Shown piece by piece: positions 45,349 through 53,872 of a DNA stretch of 64,000 nucleotides. Within the stretch, counting starts at the first letter, position 1, and each line of letters begins with the position of its first letter. The DNA is from Chryseobacterium sp. GVT01B (lineage in GTDB: Bacteria; Bacteroidota; Bacteroidia; Flavobacteriales; Weeksellaceae). A program made the translations under genes and the position numbers. Below the pieces are notes generated by a model, which was given only the letters and a program-made list of their open reading frames with translations, was not told the origin of the DNA and ran no database searches. The DNA lies in contig NZ_JAHXYI010000002.1 in the NCBI RefSeq assembly GCF_019970045.1, positions 434,001-498,000 of the forward strand, read 5' to 3'.

Positions 45349-45717
45349 CTATTGTGTTTGCTGTAAATTAAATACGGTACCGGCAGGATCTGTAATCCAG
45401 TGCATATTTTCAGGAAGCTCTTCAATCTCGTCACAGGTTTCTACTCCGTTCGATTGCAGATATTCTGTAGCTTCTTCTACATCAGGAACTGTAAGCTGCA
45501 GCCAGGTTTCGGAATGGGTATAATTATCTACACAGTCCAGCCAGATGATATTATTCCCGAATTTTACCTCATGGGTTCTGGAAACAGTTGGATTCTTAAT
45601 CGGTTTTTCTTCAACATTTAACCTTAAGATGTCTCTATAAAAGGCTACTGTTTTTTCATATTTACTTTTTGGAATTTTTATGGCAATATTTATTCCTGCT
45701 TCAAATTTCGTATTCAT
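45349..45717 (-). CDS. VOC (glyoxalase/bleomycin-resistance fold) protein
   Basis: The 122-residue length and content (KIPKSKYEKTVAFYRDILRLNVEEKP, TWLQLTVPDVEEATEYLQSNGVE, ENMHWITDPAGTVFNLQQ) match the vicinal-oxygen-chelate fold, one beta-alpha-beta-beta-beta module repeated twice. Substrate unknown. It is the last gene in a possible run of three minus-strand genes. Confidence 0.85.
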   Translation of the reverse strand: MNTKFEAGINIAIKIPKSKYEKTVAFYRDILRLNVEEKPIKNPTVSRTHEVKFGNNIIWLDCVDNYTHSETWLQLTVPDVEEATEYLQSNGVETCDEIEELPENMHWITDPAGTVFNLQQTQ

Positions 45718-45762
45718 ATTGTAGGTTTAACAGTTATAAAAAAATTAATTAAAGACCCTCTG

Positions 45763-46356
45763 TTATATTTCAACATTACCTGTCACAATCTCACCGGAAC
45801 GTCTGTAATTGGCTATAATAACTCCTTTTGATGTTACATGGCTTTCCGTCAGAGCAAAAGCAGACGGAACTGAGTCATCATCAAACAGTTTTTTCCCTCG
45901 GCCAAGGATCAACGGATATATTTTTAGGCGAAGTTCATCTACAAGATCATGTTTCAACAGCAGATGAACAAGTTCACTGCTGCCCCAAATCTGAATATCA
46001 GCACCTTCGGATTGTTTAAGCTTTTGGATGTCATCCAGATTTTTGAGAAAAAAGGTATTCTTCCAATCTGAGTTTTCTATTGTTTGAGAAAGAACGTATT
46101 TATTTCCTTCATTGATTCCCGGCCAAAATTCCGCATGCTGTGGCCAGTACGATGAAAAAATATCGAATGTTTTCCTCCCCAGAAGATAATCAGTCTGTTT
46201 CATTTCCTCCTGCATGATTTCCCCGAAAAGTTCATCACCATAAGATACGGTCCATCCACCATATTGAAAGTTTCCGGATGTATCTTCTTCAGGACCGCCG
46301 GGTGCCTGTATGACGCCATCCATTGTAATCATTGATAAGACAGTTATTTTTCTCAT
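45763..46356 (-). CDS. Dihydrofolate reductase-family (RibD C-terminal-like) protein
   Basis: The 197-residue protein has ITVLSMITMDGVIQAPGGPEED at the start and MKQTDYLLGRKTFDIFSSYWP, and GSSELVHLLLKHDLVDELRLKIYPLILGRGKKLF, all typical of RibD C-domain-like pyrimidine reductase relatives that bind NADPH. The usual substrate is not known for this subgroup. It lies 45 bp upstream of the VOC gene on the minus strand. Confidence 0.88.
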   Translation of the reverse strand: MRKITVLSMITMDGVIQAPGGPEEDTSGNFQYGGWTVSYGDELFGEIMQEEMKQTDYLLGRKTFDIFSSYWPQHAEFWPGINEGNKYVLSQTIENSDWKNTFFLKNLDDIQKLKQSEGADIQIWGSSELVHLLLKHDLVDELRLKIYPLILGRGKKLFDDDSVPSAFALTESHVTSKGVIIANYRRSGEIVTGNVEI

Positions 46357-46389
46357 GATATTTAATTTTATGAATGATATTGTATCTCA

Positions 46390-47262
46390 TTATTTTAAAA
46401 AGCCGTTCAGGTAGTTCAGAATCATTGCTGTCTGCATCATCAGGCTGACATGGGTTTGTCCCGGAGCGATGGCCAATTGAGATTTTGGCATTGGCCCCAT
46501 ATCTGCAAAAACATCACCTCCCAATAATTTATAGGTTTTTGATAACTCGGTTTTATCCAATCCATCATTATCACCCGCAATAATTAAAACTGGCGCTGAA
46601 ATTTTAGCAATATTATCATCACCCAGATTGAATGGCTGTCCGGCAGAAGCAATCATCTGCTCCAGAAACTTTGTCCATTTTGTTTTATCAGGTGCTACGG
46701 CGTTGTAGGCAGTATGCATAGGGCTGTTTGTAAAGAGTTCGGGTTTCATCCCTTCAAGGGCTTTATTTACTTCAGGCAGCCAGCCGCTGGTTTTATATGT
46801 TGATGAAATAATCACCAGTTTGTTCAATCTTTCCGGGCTTTGTACAGCCAATTGATAAGCTACTTCTCCTCCAAAGCTATATCCTGCAACATCTGCCTTA
46901 TCAATTTTCAGATAGTCCATTACTTTTGTAACATCACTAGCCAAAATAGCATGAGATAATTTCCTTTCTGAAAACGGAGTATGCCCGTGTCCCTGTAATT
47001 CAAGCGCTATTACTTTTCTGTTTTTAGATAGTTCCGGGATCAGCTCGCCCCAGTTCATATCAATTGTCATGAAAGCACCATGTAACAATACAATGGGCTT
47101 TCCTTTGCCATAGACCTCGTAGTAAACTTTGATGCCATTAACAGGTGCATAGCCACTTTCAGAAGGTTTCACTTTTTGTCCATATACCTGAGATGTGATA
47201 ATGGTAACAGTTAAAATCAGTAATGATTTCAATAGGATAGAGAATTTGAATAGACTTTTCAT
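46390..47262 (-). CDS. Secreted alpha/beta-hydrolase
   Basis: The 290-residue protein has a signal peptide (cleavage near SQVYGQ) and the alpha/beta-hydrolase set: PIVLLHGAFMTIDMNWGELI (oxyanion region), nucleophile elbow AGYSFGGEVA (Ser about 129), acid in IIAGDNDGLDKTE, and His in APGQTHVSLM. The signal peptide suggests a periplasmic location. Substrate unknown. Confidence 0.88.
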   Translation of the reverse strand: MKSLFKFSILLKSLLILTVTIITSQVYGQKVKPSESGYAPVNGIKVYYEVYGKGKPIVLLHGAFMTIDMNWGELIPELSKNRKVIALELQGHGHTPFSERKLSHAILASDVTKVMDYLKIDKADVAGYSFGGEVAYQLAVQSPERLNKLVIISSTYKTSGWLPEVNKALEGMKPELFTNSPMHTAYNAVAPDKTKWTKFLEQMIASAGQPFNLGDDNIAKISAPVLIIAGDNDGLDKTELSKTYKLLGGDVFADMGPMPKSQLAIAPGQTHVSLMMQTAMILNYLNGFLK

Positions 47263-47546
47263 AATAGTATCGGATTTGGTGATTCAACTTTTAACCAAAA
47301 TTAGCAAGTCATTATGAAATCCAACTTGTCACAAGACAAGATTTTATTCAAAAGATATCAATTCTTGTACATTCCTTTATCAAAGCCTATTCAGGCTGCT
47401 TTACATGCGTTACATTTTACTTAATTATAGAAAATTCAAAGGAAAATATCCAATAATAAACTTATTGAAAATAAATATTTTCATGATAATTCTACAACAG
47501 TTGATAAAAATTGATTAATTTCGAATAGAACTAAACCTATATTATT
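47263..47546. other. Upstream region of the double-glycine peptides
   Basis: About 284 bases. A -7-like TAATTTCG at 47516-47523 (one mismatch to TAnnTTTG) lies 24 bases before the first peptide ATG. No -33 at the standard spacing was found. Confidence 0.4.
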
Positions 47547-47690
47547 ATGAAGAATTTAAAGAAAATCGAAAGACAGGAATTGAAAACAATTAAGGGTGGC
47601 ATTGACTGCAGAGGCGGACAGCTTTGTTTAATTAGCGGAAAATGGCAATGTATGCCATATGACGGATGCGGTGGCGGAAACCAGCCCTAA
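47547..47690 (+). CDS. Double-glycine leader peptide 1 (bacteriocin/RiPP-like precursor)
   Basis: 47 residues; too short for a usual gene caller. The leader MKNLKKIERQELKTIKGG has the pattern of C39-peptidase double-glycine leaders found in many Chryseobacterium bacteriocin-like proteins (basic start, conserved hydrophobic/Glu spacing, GG end). The 29-residue core has four Cys, one Trp and a GGG tract near the end. A second peptide with a matching leader follows 27 bp later. No C39 transporter, immunity or modification gene is adjacent, so export must use a distant system. Function as bacteriocin or signal is inference. Confidence 0.8.
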   Translation: MKNLKKIERQELKTIKGGIDCRGGQLCLISGKWQCMPYDGCGGGNQP

Positions 47691-47717
47691 GTTTTAGTTT
47701 AATTCAATTACTTGACT

Positions 47718-47864
47718 ATGAAAAATTCTAAAAAAATTTCAAGAGATCAGTTGAAGAATATTAATGGCGGAGCATTGAGTTGCTCTGAAGCCTGCTGTCC
47801 ACCTCCCGGAATCAAGAGATGTCCTTGGGTGATTTGTATTGCACCATGTGAAATATTAAGTTAG
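47718..47864 (+). CDS. Double-glycine leader peptide 2 (bacteriocin/RiPP-like precursor)
   Basis: 48 residues. The leader MKNSKKISRDQLKNINGG aligns with that of peptide 1 (identical at MKN, KKI, R, LK and GG). The 30-residue core has six Cys including CC-PPP-G and a C-terminal CIAPC, so three disulfides are possible. It follows peptide 1 closely and is ended by an 11-bp terminator stem, so the two form a small operon. It is novel to me in core sequence. Confidence 0.8.
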   Translation: MKNSKKISRDQLKNINGGALSCSEACCPPPGIKRCPWVICIAPCEILS

Positions 47865-47884
47865 AACACTGTATTCTCCAAAAT

Positions 47885-47920
47885 AAAACCTGCAATTCAT
47901 ATGAGTTGCAGGTTTTTATT
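47885..47920 (+). terminator. Terminator of the peptide operon
   Basis: Perfect 11-base stem AAAACCTGCAA / TTGCAGGTTTT with a T-rich tail, 20 bp after the second peptide stop. Confidence 0.8.
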
Positions 47921-47944
47921 TTAAGTTTATTTTTTCGTTCAAAA

Positions 47945-47971
47945 AGTCTCCCAAAATCAGATTAGGAGACT
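47945..47971 (-). terminator. Terminator of operon B on the minus strand
   Basis: Seven-base stem AGTCTCC / GGAGACT. On the minus strand it is followed by TTTTT and lies 44 bp after the stop of the last operon B gene (48015). Confidence 0.7.
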
Positions 47972-48014
47972 GAAAAAAATACAATTAGATTGTTTGAAAC
48001 CTATTGAAATATCT

Positions 48015-48923
48015 TTATTGTTCAACTATGGTAAGCGCATTGTAAGCACCGCTTCCTGAAACATCAAACTGACTGGTTGTCCCATCAAAGGCTACTGTAA
48101 TCCAGGTAAAAGGTCTTAGTTTGCTGCCTTTATTCAGGTATACACTAACTGTACAGGCTGAACCCACCGGTACTGCGTTGGGACTTGCTCCGGTATCAGA
48201 AGCATATCCGTTATTTGTTTTTATTCTTTGTGTAATGGTGCCAGCAGAATCTCTGACTTCCCAAATTGCTTCTGTTTGATTATTAGCTCCGGTATTTACC
48301 TGGCTGGATTGTAATGCAAAAGTAAAAGTTGCAAAATAAACGCCATCACGTGGTGCTGTAAATTCACCTGTAGCCGGGTTGAAATTTGAGGTTGGAACTC
48401 CTGAATCAGAGTCTAATTTTTCAGTCCAGTTCGTTAAATAAGAGGATCTTCTCTGAACTATGCCAGATTTTGTTCCTATTTCTGAAGGGGTTGCGCTTTC
48501 AAACACATAAGTATCCTGAGTAGTTTTACTTGCCATTACTATAATACGCGGTTTCCCTTTAGGAAAAAAACTAACCCAGTTTGAACCGTCTGAAAATTCT
48601 AAATATCCCTTTACCCCTATTGCCGGACTTGCAATATACCGTAATGCCCCTGCACCAGCCTGTGCAGCTGTTTTTGCAGTATTTCCAATAGCTACAGAAC
48701 TATTTGTTCCACCGCGCAGATCCAGAGCTACCTTAGGACTGGCAACCATTGTACCCATTTTTCCGGAGCTATTGATTATAATATTACCGGCATCTGTTTT
48801 AACTTCAAGAGGATTTGTCGGGTTTGAAACTCCTATTCCAATTTGAGCATTTATATAGGTTACATTCAGTGACAAAACAATAACAGCACTGATCAATTTT
48901 TTTATTTTATTTTTTCGTCCCAT
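48015..48923 (-). CDS. Secreted C1q-like jelly-roll protein, operon B gene 3
   Basis: The 302-residue protein has a signal peptide (cleavage near INAQ), the head IGIGVSNPTNPLEVKTDAGN and middle SNWVSFFPKGKPRIIV, and a C-terminal beta domain with FNPATGEFTAPRDGVYFATFTF (about 195-216), the classic C1q core motif (F-N-x-x-T-G-x-F-T-A-P-x-x-G-x-Y-x-F). Human C1q-type domains share this signature; in bacteria it marks secreted or fibre proteins. Last of three genes 10-11 bp apart. Confidence 0.72.
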   Translation of the reverse strand: MGRKNKIKKLISAVIVLSLNVTYINAQIGIGVSNPTNPLEVKTDAGNIIINSSGKMGTMVASPKVALDLRGGTNSSVAIGNTAKTAAQAGAGALRYIASPAIGVKGYLEFSDGSNWVSFFPKGKPRIIVMASKTTQDTYVFESATPSEIGTKSGIVQRRSSYLTNWTEKLDSDSGVPTSNFNPATGEFTAPRDGVYFATFTFALQSSQVNTGANNQTEAIWEVRDSAGTITQRIKTNNGYASDTGASPNAVPVGSACTVSVYLNKGSKLRPFTWITVAFDGTTSQFDVSGSGAYNALTIVEQ

Positions 48924-48934
48924 TATTATGTATT

Positions 48935-49783
48935 TTATAATTCACTGATACTTAAGTTATTTAATCTACTATCATTCAACGTATTTCGGGCACTGCCTAT
49001 ATTATGCCTAATGCTGAATTTTATCGTATCATCTTTTTTAAGATTGAAAATAGCATTACAATTACCACTTATATAATTACTTACTGCACCAGCCTGAAAA
49101 GCAGGATAAGAATTTATTGTTTTAAATACAGGAATGTTATCTGTACTTTGACTGCTTTCTATTGCAGTTTCCATGAATGTATTTTTAGGGATATTTCCAT
49201 TGGCCAGGGTAATATTGAAAGAAACCAGATAAAAACCATCACGGGGAGCTTTAAAAATTCCTGTGGAAGGGTCAAAATCTCCACCGACGCCAGCACCTAA
49301 ATCAACTGTTTCTGTCCAACCTGTAATAACCGTTGAAGTTGCACTTGGAATACTTTGTGCGGAACCTTTACTGGCATTTACCAGTGCTTTTGTTGGAGCG
49401 GCAAGTGGCAATGCGATCCATTGTTCACCGTCAGAATATTCTAAAAATCCACTGTTATTGTAACGTATTGCTCCTCCTCCTGCTGCAGAAGGGGTTTGTG
49501 TACTATTCCCTAAACCAATAATTCCCTGGTCAGATGAAGACCTAAGATCAACTTTAGTAACGGGATTTAAAAGTCCAAAGCCCACCTGGCCATCTGACGT
49601 AATAACAACATCATTCGATATTTTTGTTGCATCAGGTGCGGAGCCATTATCTTTTCCAGCGTCTATATGCAAAGGCTGTGCAGGTGTAGGAGTAAAAAAT
49701 CCTGTTTGTGCAAAGGTCTCAGTTGCAGAAAAAACTAAAATACAAGCCAATAGTTTATAAGTTATATTGATCTTTTTTTTCAT
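48935..49783 (-). CDS. Secreted C1q-like jelly-roll protein, operon B gene 2
   Basis: The 282-residue protein has a signal peptide (cleavage near TFAQ), head GFFTPTPAQPLHIDAGKDNGS, a repeated segment VTKVDLRSSSDQGIIGLGNS and the C1q-type core FDPSTGIFKAPRDGFYLVSFNI (about 165-187). It has the same layout as its two neighbours, with spacing of 11 bp downstream. Function unknown; oligomeric surface protein is an inference from the fold. Confidence 0.72.
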   Translation of the reverse strand: MKKKINITYKLLACILVFSATETFAQTGFFTPTPAQPLHIDAGKDNGSAPDATKISNDVVITSDGQVGFGLLNPVTKVDLRSSSDQGIIGLGNSTQTPSAAGGGAIRYNNSGFLEYSDGEQWIALPLAAPTKALVNASKGSAQSIPSATSTVITGWTETVDLGAGVGGDFDPSTGIFKAPRDGFYLVSFNITLANGNIPKNTFMETAIESSQSTDNIPVFKTINSYPAFQAGAVSNYISGNCNAIFNLKKDDTIKFSIRHNIGSARNTLNDSRLNNLSISEL

Positions 49784-49793
49784 AATCTATATC

Positions 49794-50690
49794 TTAATGT
49801 TCTATTATGGTTAAATTGTTAAATCCATCATCTGGATTTGCAGGATTTGAAGAATCAGTTGTCACTCTAAGCGGAATAGAGCCTGAAGTAAGATTTTGAT
49901 ATAATCTGACACTTACTTTAGTCCCCGCAGTAAGAGTAAGGGTAACGGTACTCGATCCTCCAGCCTGTGTTGAGCGGGTTGAATTTGCGTCATCAGCTGT
50001 ACCTGTCATAGACTGGCCGAAAGTTTTATATACACTGGCAAGAACTGTGCTTGTAGTGGGATTATAAAATTGTGACTCAACTCTTGAACCGTCACTAATA
50101 ACTGCTCCGTTAAAATTGAATGTTAATAAAAAAGTATATGTTCCATTTCGGGGAGCTGTAAATTCACCAGAGCTGGGATCAAAGCTATTGCTCATATCAC
50201 GTACCTCGTTCCAATTAATAATGGTTGTGGCAGAAGCAGAGGGTATAGACTGACTTACAATTTTACGCACAACGATCACAGCTTTTTGGGGAGCAATATA
50301 TGCTTTGTGCCATACTGCGCCATCAGATACTTCAATTTTAGCGCCTACCGGTATATTGTTTACATCATATCGTGTAGCACCTGCACCTGCTGTTGCTGCC
50401 GACATTGTTGTTGTCCCCAGACCAAGAGCATTTTCAGTTCCTGCGGATCTGATATCGAACTGAACCTGAGGATTAAGAACTCCTGCACCAATGAACCCTG
50501 TTGTTTTGTTTACGATAAAATCATTAGAAACCTGTGTTGCTGTTGGTGCTCCTGAAGCTGAATTATCTTTAGCTCCATCTACATGTAAAATTCCTTGTGG
50601 ATTATTTGTCCCCATTCCAACCTGACCATTCAATGCATTAATAAGGAAGTAACAAGGCAAAACCAGTGTTTTATGTATTTTTTTTCTCAT
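49794..50690 (-). CDS. Secreted C1q-like jelly-roll protein, operon B gene 1
   Basis: The 298-residue protein has a signal-like N-terminus (cleavage near ALNGQ), head VGMGTNNPQGILHVDGAKDNS, repeated segment NPQVQFDIRSAGTENALGLG and C1q-type core FDPSSGEFTAPRNGTYTFLLTF. It is the first gene of operon B, whose promoter at 50949-50979 is one of the best in the window. Confidence 0.72.
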   Translation of the reverse strand: MRKKIHKTLVLPCYFLINALNGQVGMGTNNPQGILHVDGAKDNSASGAPTATQVSNDFIVNKTTGFIGAGVLNPQVQFDIRSAGTENALGLGTTTMSAATAGAGATRYDVNNIPVGAKIEVSDGAVWHKAYIAPQKAVIVVRKIVSQSIPSASATTIINWNEVRDMSNSFDPSSGEFTAPRNGTYTFLLTFNFNGAVISDGSRVESQFYNPTTSTVLASVYKTFGQSMTGTADDANSTRSTQAGGSSTVTLTLTAGTKVSVRLYQNLTSGSIPLRVTTDSSNPANPDDGFNNLTIIEH

Positions 50691-50948
50691 ATTCTCACTT
50701 AAAAAATTGAGGTAATAAAGGTTGTTTTAATCCTTACTATTAAATGATAGGGTTAAACAGCCTTTCATAAATCATTTTAATAATTTATAAACCGGATTTC
50801 AAAATGAAAATAATATCTTCAACAAAATGCACATTTATTAATAATGTAGCAGCCAACCAATAAAATATTGTGTCCGAGGGGTTAAGCAAATGTGTTTTTA
50901 GAATCTTGTTTTCATTGATGTAAACATCAGGTCAATAATAATTTTTTG

Positions 50949-50979
50949 CAAAATTGTTGATTTTTCACAATCATGCAAA
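50949..50979 (-). promoter_or_regulatory. Bacteroidota promoter of operon B
   Basis: On the minus strand TTTG (50979-50976) and CAATTTTG (50956-50949, one base from TAnnTTTG) are separated by exactly 19 bases. Predicted start near 50946 gives a 256-base leader. Two CGATAGATTT direct repeats lie immediately upstream. Confidence 0.65.
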
Positions 50980-50987
50980 ACATAACC

Positions 50988-51018
50988 TATCGATAGATTT
51001 CGATATCCCGATAGATTT
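50988..51018. repeat. Operator-like CGATAGATTT direct repeats with TATCGATA palindrome
   Basis: CGATAGATTT at 50991-51000 and 51009-51018, 18 bp apart; TATCGATA at 50988-50995; and CGATATC between the copies. The block ends 9 bases from the -33 element of the operon B promoter. Confidence 0.6.
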
Positions 51019-51172
51019 TTATGAGTTTAAGATGCTAAAAAGGATTTTGGCATTACTACTATTCAGATGTTTTCAAGCAAAGAAGATGATCAGGTTAGTT
51101 TTTACCATGTAGTCAATAGATAATGTACAGATTATGATTATTTAGCACTTTCACTCCCCTGCATGAAACAAA
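51019..51172. other. Intergenic remainder between operon B and the efflux operon
   Basis: No ORF or RNA structure recognised in these 150 bases; the 256-base leader of operon B (50691-50946) also shows no recognised element. Confidence 0.4.
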
Positions 51173-51199
51173 AAAAGCTGTAAAATATTTACAGCTTTT
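51173..51199. terminator. Terminator of the efflux operon
   Basis: Twelve-base perfect stem AAAAGCTGTAAA / TTTACAGCTTTT with loop ATA, 25 bases after the stop of the MFS gene on the minus strand. Confidence 0.8.
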
Positions 51200-51223
51200 G
51201 TACTATTTAATTGAGCATATATT

Positions 51224-52813
51224 CTAATACGGTATATTTCCTTTCCTTAGTCTAAGTATAACATGTTGAATCTGTGGAAACAAAACGAGCATCATGATAA
51301 CACACATCACACCCAACAGCATCAAGTCATAATAATCCCGGGTAGCACGCGCCAAAATCTGTTGCCGGACCAATACATTGAAGTGGTTTGCTGAAGCTGC
51401 TTTTGCAGTATATATATCATTACCTGCATTCATATAGTGGTTTTGAATATCCATTAATGTAACAGGCAATTGGATATTGGTTTCTGTTAATGTTTCCCTG
51501 ACTTTTTCCCTCACAGCCGATTTAGCAAATAGTTGAAGTTCATTATTGACAGTCAGGCTGGCAGTAAAACCGACGAACCTTGCCAATATTCCTATAAGTG
51601 ATGCATTACTGGCAATCTTTGGTGGTGCAGCGGATATAGTAAATGAAACAATAGGAACAAATAAAATACCTGTCGCTGCACCGTAAATAAACATAGGCAG
51701 AATGAAATCTGCTGTATTCTCCTGAACAGAGATAAAAATCAGCATATATAAATAGTACAGGGCCATAAAACCAAATCCTGCGATAATAATCCTAATCAGA
51801 TTAAAACCCATAAGTATCAGCCGGGAGGTAACAAACATCCCTAATGTAGTTCCTGCAATTACAGTTATCCAAATCGGTATGGTACTGAGCGGGTCGTTAC
51901 CTAAAATAGCCTCAAGATAACCATAAGCAAGCCCTGTACTTCCTTTGAAAATATAAAACAGAAAAAGTAACAGCAACCCAATTACAAAATTTTTCGTCCT
52001 GAAAATTTGTAAATTAATCAATGGACGTTTAAGCTTCAATTCTCTGGCAACAAAAAGTACAAGAAGAATTAGGTTGCTTAGGCTAAGCAGAGCAATTAAC
52101 GGACTATCATACCAACCTAATTGCCGTCCATATACGAGGATATATCCCAGAATCAAAATAAAAGAGACATAAAATAAATAACCGGCCCAGTCTACCTGAT
52201 ACAGAGGTATTTTTCTGGTAAACCTGGCCTTACCGTTCATTGTTGCCAATACAACCAATATCAGTAAAATAAGTATCATAATAAAACCGTAAAACAGCCG
52301 GTTGAAATCATAAAAATGAAGTACAATACTGGAATAGATGGAATAGAACGGGACAGCGATTTGTATACTTCCATATAAAAGACTGTATGCGATTATCCGG
52401 GCACGTGTGGACTGCAATCTTGGAAAGATAAGCTGTAAGACGATTCCAGAGGTCAACGCACAGGTAATTCCCTGCACAAACTGACAGATCACAAAGAGTG
52501 TCCAGTCTTTGGAGTAAAAACAGATAACAGAGCATATAATATTGGCTGAAAATGCTGTCAACAAATACTTCCTCGGAGCAAAATATTTTACAATACGAAA
52601 ATCCAGCGCTAAAAAGGCTACGGTTGAACCATAAATAACGACCATGGCATACTGAACGTCAGTAACTTGTACGCCATAAAAACCCATTGCAGAAACAGGA
52701 CTGCTATAGTAAGCGAAACTAAAGAGGCAGGTCATCAGAATGGCAAATATTACAGATCTTGCCAGCCATTCGGAAACCCAGAGTTTAAAAACCGGAATTT
52801 TATGTGCCTGCAT
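51224..52813 (-). CDS. DHA2-type MFS drug transporter (EmrB-like), inner-membrane part of efflux system
   Basis: The 529-residue protein has about 14 membrane segments, the DHA2 arrangement (KARFTRKIPLYQVDWAGYLFYVSFILILGYILVYGRQLGW in the central region) and an extended C-terminal periplasmic loop region before the last helix. The family exports drugs with proton motive force. It is the last of three genes with the adaptor (2 bp away) and the TolC-type outer-membrane factor. Substrate unknown; detergents or fatty acids are possible. Confidence 0.88.
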   Translation of the reverse strand: MQAHKIPVFKLWVSEWLARSVIFAILMTCLFSFAYYSSPVSAMGFYGVQVTDVQYAMVVIYGSTVAFLALDFRIVKYFAPRKYLLTAFSANIICSVICFYSKDWTLFVICQFVQGITCALTSGIVLQLIFPRLQSTRARIIAYSLLYGSIQIAVPFYSIYSSIVLHFYDFNRLFYGFIMILILLILVVLATMNGKARFTRKIPLYQVDWAGYLFYVSFILILGYILVYGRQLGWYDSPLIALLSLSNLILLVLFVARELKLKRPLINLQIFRTKNFVIGLLLLFLFYIFKGSTGLAYGYLEAILGNDPLSTIPIWITVIAGTTLGMFVTSRLILMGFNLIRIIIAGFGFMALYYLYMLIFISVQENTADFILPMFIYGAATGILFVPIVSFTISAAPPKIASNASLIGILARFVGFTASLTVNNELQLFAKSAVREKVRETLTETNIQLPVTLMDIQNHYMNAGNDIYTAKAASANHFNVLVRQQILARATRDYYDLMLLGVMCVIMMLVLFPQIQHVILRLRKGNIPY

Positions 52814-52815
52814 AA

Positions 52816-53862
52816 TTAATCTTTTAAAACGTAAACATTGGCATTCATTCCTGCAGAAAGTTTTCCCAATTTTTCAGGAGTATCTCTCAGTCTGACGCGT
52901 ACAGGAATGCGCTGTATGATTTTCACAAAATTACCGGTAGCATTATCGGGTGGCAGTAATGAATATCTTGACCCCGTTGTTGGCGCAAGTGATTCAATAA
53001 CTCCTCTGAATTGTTCATCCGGAAAAGCATCTACTTCTACCGTTACAGCCTGACCTGTTTTAAAGCTGCCCACCTGCGTTTCCTTAAAATTGGCGATCAC
53101 CCACTTTTCTTCTGATTTATTGACCAGAAATGCCAGCGTCTGGCCCGACTGTATCAATTGTCCTTCCTGAATGGTTTTTTTGCCGATCTGGCCATCAAAA
53201 GGCGCAGTAACTACAGTATATTTAATGTCGAGCTCCTGACGTTTCACCAAAGCTTTCTTTATTTTTATTTCAGCTTCTGTTGCATTTCGCTGTGCATGAA
53301 GATCATTAAGCTTTGATTCGGCAACCCGCAAAGTGGCCATTGTCTGTGCGTAATCAGATTGTGTGATAGACAAAGCAGTGCTTACATTATCAAATTTTTG
53401 TGGTGTGGTTGACTCGTCAGCCAGAAGGTTTTTGTAACGATCAAATTCTCTTTTTTGCTGCTTCAGCTTTGCATCTGCTCCCGCCAGTTGTGCTTTTATA
53501 ACCTCAATACTCTTTAGTTGTGTTTCTTCACTGGCCGCCAAAATAGGGAGTTTAGCATATGAACCGGCCAGTTCTGCTGATGCAACATCTCTTTTTAAAC
53601 CATATTCATCAAGCTCAATAACGACAAGCGTATCGCCTTTTTGTACCTGTTGATTGTCTTTATAATAGATCTTGCTGATGTAGCCACCTACTTTTGCATT
53701 GATAGGAGATAAATAGGCATCTACCTGTGCATCGTTGGTTTCTTCGTAGTGATATTGCCTTATGAAATATAAGATCCCCCATATGAAAATCCCTGTTAAT
53801 AATACGGCTCCCAACCACTTAGTTACGTTTACAATCAATTGATCTGTTTTATTTTTGTTCAT
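52816..53862 (-). CDS. HlyD/EmrA-family membrane-fusion protein
   Basis: The 348-residue protein has one N-terminal membrane helix (about 16-34), a biotinyl-lipoyl hairpin (YLSPINAKVGGYISKIYYKDNQQVQKGDTLVVIELDEYGL), a long coiled coil (about 90-200) and a barrel domain with VVTAPFDGQIGKKTIQEGQLIQSGQTLAFLV. It bridges EmrB and the outer-membrane TolC-type protein. The next gene upstream in the operon is that outer-membrane factor (10 bp). Confidence 0.92.
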   Translation of the reverse strand: MNKNKTDQLIVNVTKWLGAVLLTGIFIWGILYFIRQYHYEETNDAQVDAYLSPINAKVGGYISKIYYKDNQQVQKGDTLVVIELDEYGLKRDVASAELAGSYAKLPILAASEETQLKSIEVIKAQLAGADAKLKQQKREFDRYKNLLADESTTPQKFDNVSTALSITQSDYAQTMATLRVAESKLNDLHAQRNATEAEIKIKKALVKRQELDIKYTVVTAPFDGQIGKKTIQEGQLIQSGQTLAFLVNKSEEKWVIANFKETQVGSFKTGQAVTVEVDAFPDEQFRGVIESLAPTTGSRYSLLPPDNATGNFVKIIQRIPVRVRLRDTPEKLGKLSAGMNANVYVLKD

Positions 53863-53872
53863 AATTATTTTT

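Noticed and set aside
47547-47864. Reading the two small peptides as chance ORFs
   Set aside because: Matching leaders, GG sites, spacing and terminator make chance unlikely, so they were kept as genes.
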